NCBI GenBank assembly: GCA_041687755.1
Contig: JBDNJM010000150.1
Coordinates: 1 to 23,604, forward strand
Length of the DNA: 23,604 nt
Source of the DNA: JBDNJM01 sp041687755
GTDB lineage: Bacteria; Planctomycetota; UBA1135; GCA-002686595
Direction: 5' to 3'
In this document: positions 16,233 to 23,604 of the stretch, one piece after another
Position numbering within the stretch: the stretch's first letter is position 1
How the letters are laid out: every line of letters starts with the position of its first letter
The notes under the pieces: model-generated
Told to the model about the DNA's origin: nothing
The model's database searches: none
What the model saw: the letters and a program-made list of their open reading frames with translations, nothing else
Translations under genes and position numbers: made by a program

Positions 16233-17070
16233 TTAGCGGATGGTCGTCGCCGCGGGCGCGGAGAACCGGATCGAGCCGTTGAGCAGGTCGAGGCCCTACA
16301 GGTACACGGTCAGGAACGCCGCGGAGAGCGGCAGGGCGGGCACCGAAACCTGGAGCTGCGCCGGGGCCAGGGCTTGGGGCAGCGGGATGAGGTTCACCGC
16401 CGGGCCTAGGAAGGAGGTCTGGCCGAGGGTGCTCAGCAGGCCCGGAAAGGCGTCGCTCGAGATGGCGAGCAGGCGCGGCGCCCCGAACGGCGGCGTGGTG
16501 ACCGTGACGTCGGCGATCGTGTTCGGCGCGACCGCGACCGGCGCGTCGAGTCGGAAGTCGTAGAACGAGTAGTCCACGAGTGAGGCGTCGAGGCCCGGAC
16601 CGCCATAAAAAAGGCCGTCGGCCGCAGGCACGGTCTGGCAGGTGGGGACGCTCGCGCCGGCCTGACCGAAGCTCAGCGAGCCACCGTTGATGCTGACCAC
16701 CGACGAGCCGCTGTCGAAGGCCATCGCGTCGCCGCCTCGCCTGCTGGACGAATAGGTCGGACCGGAAGCTCGGTAATCCGTACCCGCCCGATTGAATGAT
16801 CAGCCGGCCAGGCCCAGCCGCGTCAATGCGGTGGGGCACCCAGGCGAAGACGTCATCGAGCTCCCAAATGGAGTCGGCAATGTGGAGCCCGGAGTGTGCG
16901 GAGTCCGACCACTCGTAGAACCGGCGGCTGTTTGAGGTCGTGAAGCGCCCTGCCCCTGTCTCCAGCAAGATAAGGGTGTTCTCTGGGGCGATAAAGGGGT
17001 TGTCCAGGGTGACCGTTTCGACGGAGGGCGGGGTCTGAAGAGCGAATAAGGCGAGCGAGATGCTGAGCAT
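16233..17070 (-). pseudogene. Broken secreted-protein gene
   Basis: The ATG at 17068-17070 opens a hydrophobic leader (MLSISLALFALQTPP) and a mature part containing SRRFYEWSDSAHSG and DDVFAWVPHRIDAAGPGRL. Near 16785 the homologous frame shifts by one (GTDYRASGPTYSS, then SVVSINGGSLSFGQ and VDYSFYDFRLDAPVAV). Near 16297 that frame hits TAG, after which it continues as GLDLLNGSIRFSAPAA before a natural stop at 16233. The sequence around the amber reads VYL-stop-GLDL, where VYLQGLDL would be expected, a single CAG to TAG change. I know similar secreted proteins of unknown function in planctomycetes. Two independent lesions and an insertion sequence about 120 bp upstream indicate a dead gene. Confidence 0.75.
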
Positions 17071-17179
17071 GGCAAGCGGGGCATGGAGAGGAGCGAGCGT
17101 GTTCCTGCGGGGCAGGCCTTACCCTTCTCCAAGAACCGTGCCGCTCGCCTTACGCTCCCCACTGGGACGGTCCCTGGCG

Positions 17180-17190
17180 GCATCTGTTGC
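17180..17190. repeat. Left target-site duplication of the insertion sequence
   Basis: GCATCTGTTGC directly precedes the left terminal inverted repeat and recurs exactly at 18431-18441 after the right one. An 11-bp perfect direct repeat at both ends is the footprint of insertion. Depending on where the ends are drawn, part of it could belong to the element, leaving an 8-9 bp duplication. Confidence 0.85.
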
Positions 17191-17213
17191 AAACTGCATG
17201 GGTTGAGTGTGGA
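17191..17213 (+). repeat. Left terminal inverted repeat
   Basis: It begins AAACTGCATGGGTTGA and continues GTGTGGA. The reverse complement of the right end agrees except for two central bases (GA against CG). The adjoining GC on both sides also matches, so the exact tip is uncertain by two or three bases. Confidence 0.9.
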
Positions 17214-17266
17214 TTTCGGGGGCTCGGGGATAGTCGACGCGGCTTCCGTTCGGCGACTCTCGTCCC

Positions 17267-18307
17267 TCAGGCCCGGACGATTCCCCCCCGCGGTCGGCCC
17301 ATGGGGAGCGGGCTGCGAGAGCCCCACGCTTGACCCCACGACAGAAGCTCCTCCGGGCGGAGCCGCCGGTTCAAGATTCCCAAGCGCATGGCGGGCGAGT
17401 CCTCTTCTTCGTTGGACCGGCGCCGCACATAGTTCCGGTATGCCATGTGCACTTGAAGCCCAATGTCCAGCCAGCGTCGCGCCTTGCTGGCCAGCCAGGA
17501 CTCGCGCCGGATCCGGCCCATCATGTCCCGAGCCCGGGCCTCCTCGCTGTTGACCGGGAAGAGTGGGTTCCATGTCTCACGCGGCACTAGGCTGTTGGTC
17601 CGCCTGTGCTCGAGCCGACGCGACCCGAACACTTGCCGCAACAGCCCCGCGTACGTCGACTTCTCGTCGGTGTCGATCTGTACGACCTGGTCTCGCTGCA
17701 GCATGCTCGCGCCTCGCTCTAGCGTGCGCAGGGCCGCCTGGCGGGACAGGTCCTTCCTAGGGCCGAATCGAGCCGCATCTTGGGCGATAGCGGCCTTGCG
17801 GGCCTGGCTCATCTTGCCGCTCGGCCGGATCGGCGCCGACTCGGCCCAAACGATGAACAGGCTCTCCCCGTCGACCAGGAAGGGGACGGTCAGGGGGCGG
17901 GTGTTGCGACGCGTCTCGTAGGTCTCGAGCTCGTCGAAGACCAACCGACTGCCCAGTGGAAGCGGCCCGCGGAGGTTTAGGTTGAGGCGCCGCAAATGCC
18001 GGCCAATCTTGCGCGCCTTGAGCTCTGTGCAGCGGAGGCTGAGCCCCAGCTGACGGCCGGCTTCGCGCAGCCCCGACCCCCTGGCCAAGCTCCTTAGGAG
18101 CTGCGCATTAAGGTCGGGCCTGTGGTCGCGATAGTCCGCGCGGAAGGTCTGCCTCGAAAAGGTGCGACGGCAAGAGCAGCAGCGGAAACGGGGCACCGGG
18201 TGCGCACGGCAGCGCGGATGAAAGGCGCCGTGGCGCAGGAAGAATCGACGGCCCGGGGCAGTGTGGGCGCGGCAATCTCGGTGGGGACAAAACGGCGGCT
18301 GGAACAT
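17267..18307 (-). CDS. IS transposase, zinc-ribbon plus DDE type
   Basis: The 346-residue protein has an N-terminal zinc-binding region (C7, C12, C33, C43/C44, C46) and a helix-turn-helix-like stretch near 75-100. The RNase H-like catalytic region has likely acidic residues D125 (FDELETY), D212 or D214 (DTDEKSTY) and E255/E256 (NSEEARARD). The pattern GRIRRESWLASK near 264-275 resembles the basic motif after the catalytic glutamate in IS1-type transposases. IS1595 is an alternative, since it too has a zinc ribbon and duplicates about 8 bp. I start at 18307 because an excellent AAGGAG ribosome site (complement of 18311-18316) lies just upstream and CxxxxC homology begins immediately; an in-frame start at 18364 lacks this. 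Confidence 0.88.
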   Translation of the reverse strand: MFQPPFCPHRDCRAHTAPGRRFFLRHGAFHPRCRAHPVPRFRCCSCRRTFSRQTFRADYRDHRPDLNAQLLRSLARGSGLREAGRQLGLSLRCTELKARKIGRHLRRLNLNLRGPLPLGSRLVFDELETYETRRNTRPLTVPFLVDGESLFIVWAESAPIRPSGKMSQARKAAIAQDAARFGPRKDLSRQAALRTLERGASMLQRDQVVQIDTDEKSTYAGLLRQVFGSRRLEHRRTNSLVPRETWNPLFPVNSEEARARDMMGRIRRESWLASKARRWLDIGLQVHMAYRNYVRRRSNEEEDSPAMRLGILNRRLRPEELLSWGQAWGSRSPLPMGRPRGGIVRA

Positions 18308-18323
18308 GATCTCCTTGGACGAT

Positions 18324-18343
18324 CCAGGGCGACGAGGCCCTGG
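18324..18343 (-). promoter_or_regulatory. Leader hairpin of the transposase mRNA
   Basis: CCAGGGC (18324-18330) and GCCCTGG (18337-18343) form a perfect 7-bp stem with a six-base loop. It ends 16 bases before the transposase start codon and just upstream of the AAGGAG ribosome site. Such leader structures in other insertion sequences can limit translation from outside transcripts; that role is an inference here. Confidence 0.5.
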
Positions 18344-18407
18344 TGCCAAGAGAGACCGACGCAATTCCCTTCGGTGTCAGGAGATTTGGGCGAGCCGATG
18401 ACGCAGC

Positions 18408-18430
18408 TCCACACCGAACCCATGCAGTTT
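18408..18430 (-). repeat. Right terminal inverted repeat
   Basis: Its reverse complement reads AAACTGCATGGGTTCG followed by GTGTGGA, matching the left end at 21 of 23 positions. The transposase promoter should lie between this end and the start codon at 18307, as usual for simple insertion sequences. Confidence 0.9.
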
Positions 18431-18441
18431 GCATCTGTTGC
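18431..18441. repeat. Right target-site duplication
   Basis: This is an exact second copy of GCATCTGTTGC, directly after the right inverted repeat. Removing the element and one copy would join 17190 to 18442 and restore the ancestral intergenic sequence. Confidence 0.85.
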
Positions 18442-18603
18442 GTCCCGTCGGCCTACTCATCGCCGAGGAGCCCGCAGGCAGAACCGCTGCCGGCGTTCCC
18501 CAGGGCTCACATCAATCGACTCGCGCGGGAGAGCGTCCGCTCACGGACCCTCAGACCGGCCCGGGCCCCCTGCGCACCGAGTCTCGGTTCGGCCGCTGGA
18601 GTT

Positions 18604-19146
18604 TCAGGCGTCCGGCCGCTCTACCTTGCCGCGCCAAGCACCCATGCCGCCGACCAGGTTGAGCACGTCCTTGTGGCCCGCCGCGCTCAAGAACTCCGAG
18701 GCGCTCACCGAGCGTCCGCCGGCGGCGCAGGCCACCAGCAGTGGCTTGCCCTTGGGCACTTCGGACAGCCGTTGCTCAAGCTGATCAAGCGGGATCAGCA
18801 GGGCGCCGGGGATCACGCCGCCCGCGGTCTCTTGGGGGGAGCGCACGTCGATGACGTGCACGCTCCCGGCCTCCACCATGGTCTGGCCCTCGGGCGGGCT
18901 GGCGTCGCGCCACAGGCGGCCCTCGCGGATCTGCGCCGGGTCGATCGACTCACCGGCGGCGAGTTTCGCGATGAAGGCGTTCTGCAGCTCGAGGCGCGCC
19001 TCGAACTCCTCGCGCAGGTTCTCGACGCGGCGGCGCGCGTCCTTCTTGACGTCTTCGACGTCGGAGCTGTTTCCGCTCCCGCCTCCGCCGTTCTTGATGG
19101 CGAGGATCAAGGCGATGACCGCGATGGCGCCGAAGACGTATTCCAT
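18604..19146 (-). CDS. Membrane-anchored rhodanese-domain protein
   Basis: The 180-residue protein starts with one membrane helix (about 3-17), a glycine-rich spacer (NGGGGSGNSS), and a highly charged helical segment (about 28-65), probably a coiled coil. A rhodanese domain follows (about 92-178). The persulfide-forming cysteine is C140 in the loop CAAGGRS, with D100 in the IDVRSPQE motif. The short loop is typical of single-domain sulfurtransferases (PspE/GlpE size). The N-terminal anchor places it at the membrane; the short N-terminus before the helix makes the side uncertain. The sulfur acceptor is unknown. It is read toward the insertion sequence and 231 bp after the FIST gene, so it may be its own unit. 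Confidence 0.9.
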   Translation of the reverse strand: MEYVFGAIAVIALILAIKNGGGGSGNSSDVEDVKKDARRRVENLREEFEARLELQNAFIAKLAAGESIDPAQIREGRLWRDASPPEGQTMVEAGSVHVIDVRSPQETAGGVIPGALLIPLDQLEQRLSEVPKGKPLLVACAAGGRSVSASEFLSAAGHKDVLNLVGGMGAWRGKVERPDA

Positions 19147-19334
19147 GAGTAGGCTGAGGAGCTGGGCCCGATCGACCCGGGATCTAGAGGACCGACGGGG
19201 GCAGGTTGTGCCCTTGGGGTGGAGAACCGTGGGGTGGAGGCCCGTGGAGTGTAGGTCGGGGGACGCTAGCGCCTGCCTCGGAGTCTGTCGAGGAACTCCG
19301 CAGCAGGAGCTCCGGGCCGAGCGGGAGCCCCCCT

Positions 19335-19361
19335 GCGCCGGACGTGCGACCCGTCCGGCGC
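19335..19361 (-). terminator. Hairpin after the FIST gene
   Basis: A 10-bp GC-rich stem (19335-19344 with 19352-19361, core CGCCGGACG/CGTCCGGCG) encloses a seven-base loop, 17 bp after the FIST stop codon on the minus strand. There is no T run, so it may be a Rho-dependent or merely 3'-stabilising structure. The remaining bases to 19147 hold nothing I recognise. Confidence 0.5.
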
Positions 19362-19377
19362 TGCGCGGAAGGCAGAG

Positions 19378-20595
19378 TCAGTTCTGGAGCAGGCTGAGGT
19401 CTACGTCGCGCGCAGCGAGCAGGGCGATGGAGGCGGTGAAGCCGTGCAGGAAATTTTGGCCGCCGACCGGGCCGATCTCGCCGGCCGCGAACAGGCCCGC
19501 GGAGGGCGGGGCGCCGTCCAGGCCGTCGGCGAGGGCCGTGATGTCGTGATCGGGGCCGCCGAACATGTGTTGGCCACGGCCGTTGCAGGTGAACATCAGG
19601 GCGCCGATTTGCTCGCTGGGGACGCGGCCGAGGCCCGACGCTCCGACGAGGGCGCGCAGGTCGTCGCCGGCGCTCTCGGCGTCGCGCACCAGGAACTGCA
19701 CGGTTTGGCCGCGGCGCGGGTGGTCGGCGATGGCGAGGCCGCCCTCCTGGGGGAGGATGCCGAGGAGCCCGCGGGCTAGGAAGTCGCCGCGTTCGAACTG
19801 GCTCTTGAGCGGATCGACGGCGAGCCCGACGAACGCGTTGCCCGAGCGCATCAAGTCCGCGTCCTCGTCGGGGAGTTCGGCGAGCGTCTGTTCGAGCACC
19901 TTGTAGGCCGAGCGGCCGCCGAGCTTGAGGATCGCGTTGTTCTCCGCAGCGGTGACGACGAAGGGCTCGCCGACGGGGCGGCAGCCCTGGCTGACCACGG
20001 GCACGAGCGCGACGCGGCCCTCGATCACGCAGCCGAGGGCGCCGGCTTCCTGGAGGCCGGCCTCAGTGAACAAGAGGTCCTGGCCGGGACCGCGGCCGCC
20101 GCTCGCCATGCCGCCGACGAGGGGGAGTCCGGGCTGGGCGTCCTGGACGTGGCGCAGGAAAGGCTCGGCGGGAAAGCTGAACGGGTCACCCAAGATGAGT
20201 GCGCCGGCCTGGGTCGGATCGTTCACGGCCATCCCGCCGCGGAGGTAGCGCTGGCCGTCGTCGCCGGATTCGGAGCGCATGGCAAAGGGGCGCACGTGGG
20301 TCTCCGGCATGCAGGCGGCGAGCACCGACAGGCCGGGAGCGCCCTCCGGCTCGCGGCCGCTGCCCAGGACGCTGGCCGCCGTGCAGCCGAGGAGGCGTTC
20401 GGCACCCAGGCCGGCGCTGAGCCGGGGCCCCAAGCCGCCGATGGAGTCCGGGCCGGCGTGCAGCGTCGTAAACACGACCAGGAGGTCGGGTTTGCGGCCG
20501 TTCAGCTGCTCCGCAAGAGCGGCCGAAACCTCGCGCTCGGCGCGTTCGGGGTTCTCGTCCGTGGAGAGCGCGCTGGCGAAGCGGGGCAGGATCAT
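19378..20595 (-). CDS. FIST domain protein
   Basis: The 405-residue protein matches the FIST_N plus FIST_C sensory architecture. LLVVFTTLHAG and LLGCTAASVLGSGRE mark the N-terminal half; GALILGDPFSFP, LPLVGGMASGG, GCVIEGRVALVPVVSQGCRPVG and LMFTCNGRGQHMFG mark the C-terminal half, ending in AGLFAAGEIGPVGGQNFLHGFT. FIST domains are thought to bind small ligands, perhaps amino acids, and usually sit in front of signalling output domains; here the protein is stand-alone and without signal peptide or membrane helix. I start at the ATG 20593-20595 (MILPRF) because the frame further upstream is low-complexity and unlike the family. It is divergent from the 2-oxoacid oxidoreductase genes. Confidence 0.88.
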   Translation of the reverse strand: MILPRFASALSTDENPERAEREVSAALAEQLNGRKPDLLVVFTTLHAGPDSIGGLGPRLSAGLGAERLLGCTAASVLGSGREPEGAPGLSVLAACMPETHVRPFAMRSESGDDGQRYLRGGMAVNDPTQAGALILGDPFSFPAEPFLRHVQDAQPGLPLVGGMASGGRGPGQDLLFTEAGLQEAGALGCVIEGRVALVPVVSQGCRPVGEPFVVTAAENNAILKLGGRSAYKVLEQTLAELPDEDADLMRSGNAFVGLAVDPLKSQFERGDFLARGLLGILPQEGGLAIADHPRRGQTVQFLVRDAESAGDDLRALVGASGLGRVPSEQIGALMFTCNGRGQHMFGGPDHDITALADGLDGAPPSAGLFAAGEIGPVGGQNFLHGFTASIALLAARDVDLSLLQN

Positions 20596-20759
20596 GGTCG
20601 CGGGCTGGGCCGAGAGGGGGGCCGGGCGGGTTCGCCGGAAGGGGGACTGCAGGAGGGGCTGCCGCCGCGCCGAAAATGTCGGTCGGCAAAGGGCACCTGG
20701 AAAGGACCCGGCAAGCGGCGTCAGACGGGTAGAGTACTCGTTCAGCGACCACGCCGACA

Positions 20760-20780
20760 GATCTCCACAAGCCGGAGATC
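20760..20780 (+). promoter_or_regulatory. Hairpin in the leader of the oxidoreductase operon
   Basis: GATCTCC (20760-20766) and GGAGATC (20774-20780) form a perfect 7-bp stem with a seven-base loop, ending 19 bases before the start codon. The GGAG in the 3' arm is too far from the ATG for normal ribosome spacing. It could be a leader hairpin or a dyad operator; no known regulator motif is evident. The divergent region (20596-20799) must carry promoters in both directions, but I cannot pick out convincing -35/-10 pairs. Confidence 0.4.
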
Positions 20781-20799
20781 CCGTGCCGCGAGAAGACCC

Positions 20800-22659
20800 A
20801 TGACGACAGCCCAATCCGCCGGTTCCGAACTGCCCCTACAGGCGCGAGAGAGCGTCGTGATCCGTTTCGCCGGAGATTCCGGCGACGGCATGCAGATCAC
20901 CGGCAACCAGTTCACCGCCACCAGTGCCTTCGCGGGCAACGACCTGGCGACCCTGCCCGACTTCCCTGCCGAGATCCGCGCGCCCGTCGGCACGCGGCCC
21001 GGCGTCTCCGGGTTCCAGGTCCGGTTTAGCTCCAACGAGATCCACACGCCCGGCGACGCGCCGGACGTGCTGGTCTGCATGAACCCGGCCGCCCTCGCGG
21101 TCAATCTGGGCGACCTCAAGCCCGGCGGGATCGTGCTGCTCAACACGGGCAACTGGAAGGAGACCGACCTCAAGAAGGCGCGGCTCGACGTGGACCCGCG
21201 CGAGGACGAGACCCTCGCCGGCTTCCGGGTGATCGAGATCGACATCAACGAGCGCGTGAAGGCCGCGCTGACCGATTCACCGCTCAGCGCCAAGGACGTC
21301 CAGCGCTGCAAGAACTTCTACACGCTCGGCCTGATGTACTGGCTATATAGCCGGCCGCTGCAGCCGACCTTCGATTGGCTCGAGAAGAAGTTCGCCAAGA
21401 AGCCGCCGCTCGTCGAAGCCAACAAGACGGCGCTGCAGGCGGGCTACAACGCTGGCGACATCCACGAGATGTTCCAGAACCGCTTCGAGGTGCCGGCCTG
21501 CGACACGATGCAGCCGGGCACCTACCGCAACATCATGGGCAACCAGGCCCTGTCGATGGGGTTGGTCGCGGGCTGCAAGCTGGCCGAGGTGCCGCTGTTC
21601 CTGGGCTCCTACCCGATCACGCCGGCCTCGGACATCCTCCACGACCTGGCCTCGTTCAAGCACCTTGGCGTGACCACGATGCAGGCGGAGGACGAGATCG
21701 CCGCGATCTGCGCGGCCGTCGGCGCCTCCTACGCGGGCCAGCTGGGCATGACCAGCACGTCGGGCCCGGGCCTCGCGCTCAAGACCGAGGCGATCGGCCT
21801 GGCCATCTCGACCGAGCTGCCGCTCGTGATCATCGACATCCAGCGCGCCGGCCCCTCGACCGGCATGCCGACGAAGACCGAGCAGTCGGACCTCTACCAG
21901 GCCATCTGGGGCCGCAACGGCGACGCGCCGCTGCCGGTGGTTTCCTGCTCGACGCCCTCGGACGCCTTCGAGTGCGCGATCGAGGCCGTGCGCCTCGCGG
22001 TGCAGTACATGACGCCCGTCATCCTGCTGTCCGACGGTTACATCGCGAACGGCTCCGAGCCGTGGCGCCTGCCGGAGCTCTCCTCGCTGAAGCCCTTCCC
22101 GGTGACCTACCGCACCGAGAAGGAGGGCTACCACCCGTTCCTGCGCGACGAGAAGCTCGTGCGCCCCTGGGCCGTGCCGGGCACGCCCGACCTGATGCAC
22201 CGCATCGGCGGCCTCGAGAAGGACGAGCACAGCGGCAACATCAGCTACGACGCGGTCAACCACGAGCGCATGACCCACCTGCGGCGCGACAAGATCCTCG
22301 GCATCCGGGACACGATCCCCACGCCAGAGGTGATCGGTGAGCAGTCCGGCGACCTGCTGATCTGCGGCTGGGGCTCGACGGCGGGCTCGATCCGCTCGGC
22401 GATTGAAAGTGCGCTCGCCAAGGGCCAAAAGGTCGGTTGCCTGCACATGCGCCACATGTGGCCGCTGGCGCACGGTCTTGAGGAGATCTTCTCCCGCTTC
22501 CCCAAGATCCTGATCCCCGAGCTGAACATGGGCCAGATGGCTCGCCTGCTGCGCTCGGAGTACCCGAGTCAGAACTTTATCTCGATGCCGAAGGTGCAGG
22601 GCCTGCCCTTCTCCACCCATGAGCTGGTCGAGAAGATCGACGGCCTCCTGGCCAACTAG
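20800..22659 (+). CDS. korA: 2-oxoacid:ferredoxin oxidoreductase, fused gamma-alpha subunit
   Basis: The 619-residue subunit joins a gamma domain (about 15-190; GDSGDGMQITGNQF) and the pyrimidine-binding alpha domain (YPITPASDI at 271-279, AEDEIAA near 297-303, SGPGLALKTEAIGLA). This fusion is the form seen in KorA-type enzymes that oxidatively decarboxylate 2-oxoglutarate, or another 2-oxoacid, to acyl-CoA while reducing ferredoxin. RAGPSTGMPTKTEQSDL is typical. No ferredoxin-type delta domain is fused. The ATG at 20800 is chosen over the much longer upstream open frame, which runs antisense to the FIST gene and lacks homology. The beta subunit follows after 21 bp, forming an operon. The specificity for 2-oxoglutarate rather than pyruvate or branched acids is inferred. 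Confidence 0.93.
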   Translation: MTTAQSAGSELPLQARESVVIRFAGDSGDGMQITGNQFTATSAFAGNDLATLPDFPAEIRAPVGTRPGVSGFQVRFSSNEIHTPGDAPDVLVCMNPAALAVNLGDLKPGGIVLLNTGNWKETDLKKARLDVDPREDETLAGFRVIEIDINERVKAALTDSPLSAKDVQRCKNFYTLGLMYWLYSRPLQPTFDWLEKKFAKKPPLVEANKTALQAGYNAGDIHEMFQNRFEVPACDTMQPGTYRNIMGNQALSMGLVAGCKLAEVPLFLGSYPITPASDILHDLASFKHLGVTTMQAEDEIAAICAAVGASYAGQLGMTSTSGPGLALKTEAIGLAISTELPLVIIDIQRAGPSTGMPTKTEQSDLYQAIWGRNGDAPLPVVSCSTPSDAFECAIEAVRLAVQYMTPVILLSDGYIANGSEPWRLPELSSLKPFPVTYRTEKEGYHPFLRDEKLVRPWAVPGTPDLMHRIGGLEKDEHSGNISYDAVNHERMTHLRRDKILGIRDTIPTPEVIGEQSGDLLICGWGSTAGSIRSAIESALAKGQKVGCLHMRHMWPLAHGLEEIFSRFPKILIPELNMGQMARLLRSEYPSQNFISMPKVQGLPFSTHELVEKIDGLLAN

Positions 22660-22680
22660 TCCCGAGGACGCCCAAGACCC

Positions 22681-23604
<924 letters not shown>

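Larger units (their letters stand above)
17191..18430 (-). mobile_element. Complete insertion sequence (about 1.24 kb, IS1-like transposase)
   Basis: The element is bounded by 23-bp terminal inverted repeats that match at 21 positions (17191-17213 and 18408-18430, both starting AAACTGCATGGGTT) and by an 11-bp direct repeat outside them. It contains a single intact transposase gene read on the minus strand, with a leader hairpin and a good ribosome-binding site. No passenger genes are present. Intact ends, intact gene and a perfect duplication suggest a recent insertion. It sits in the upstream region of the broken secreted-protein gene. Confidence 0.92.

Noticed and set aside
20596..20814. 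N-terminal extension of the FIST protein upstream of 20595
   Set aside because: The extra residues are low-complexity, unlike FIST proteins, and would run into the promoter region and start of the divergent operon.

Overview
The window is about 23.6 kb of very GC-rich bacterial DNA. It most likely comes from a member of the Planctomycetota or a close relative. This rests on an ECF sigma factor of the type found beside serine/threonine kinases in planctomycetes, a kinase fused to a formylglycine-generating-enzyme (FGE)-like domain, remnants of WD40 and secreted proteins typical of that phylum, and mostly weak or absent Shine-Dalgarno sequences. I cannot name the species.

Layout. Positions 1-104 hold a C-rich tandem repeat ending in a C10 run. 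Positions about 115-3314 hold two decayed signalling genes: a Ser/Thr kinase with at least three frameshifts and altered catalytic motifs, and a WD40-repeat remnant with three frameshifts. Positions 3551-9140 are the best preserved and most interesting block: two tandem AlkP-superfamily phosphohydrolases overlapping by 4 bp, a 65-residue ribbon-helix-helix-like protein, and a three-helix membrane protein, closed by a near-perfect terminator at 9183-9227. A stand-alone HD hydrolase resembling MESH1/SpoT follows (9513-10082).

Positions 10142-13561 on the minus strand form a signalling unit: an intact ECF sigma factor, then a kinase-TM-FGE protein, then a 56-codon piece encoding only sigma region 4. 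A divergent MFS transporter follows (13597-14823), then a frameshifted FGE-domain remnant (14850-15294, minus) and an intact CysQ/inositol-monophosphatase-type enzyme (15295-16110, minus). A secreted-protein gene broken by a frameshift and an in-frame amber lies at 16233-17070 (minus). Immediately upstream of it is a complete insertion sequence (17191-18430) with 23-bp terminal inverted repeats and an 11-bp flanking direct repeat. A membrane-anchored rhodanese (18604-19146, minus) and a FIST-domain protein (19378-20595, minus) come next. Divergent from these is the gene pair for a 2-oxoacid:ferredoxin oxidoreductase (20800 to the window end; the beta subunit is cut by the edge).

Interpretation. 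Metabolic genes are clean, whereas several accessory signalling or surface genes are broken. That pattern fits real gene decay around duplicated kinase/sigma/FGE modules better than random sequencing error, because substitutions in catalytic motifs and a nonsense codon accompany the frameshifts. The candidate for a poorly described system is the AlkP-AlkP-RHH-membrane protein cassette; its function is not evident from the sequence.
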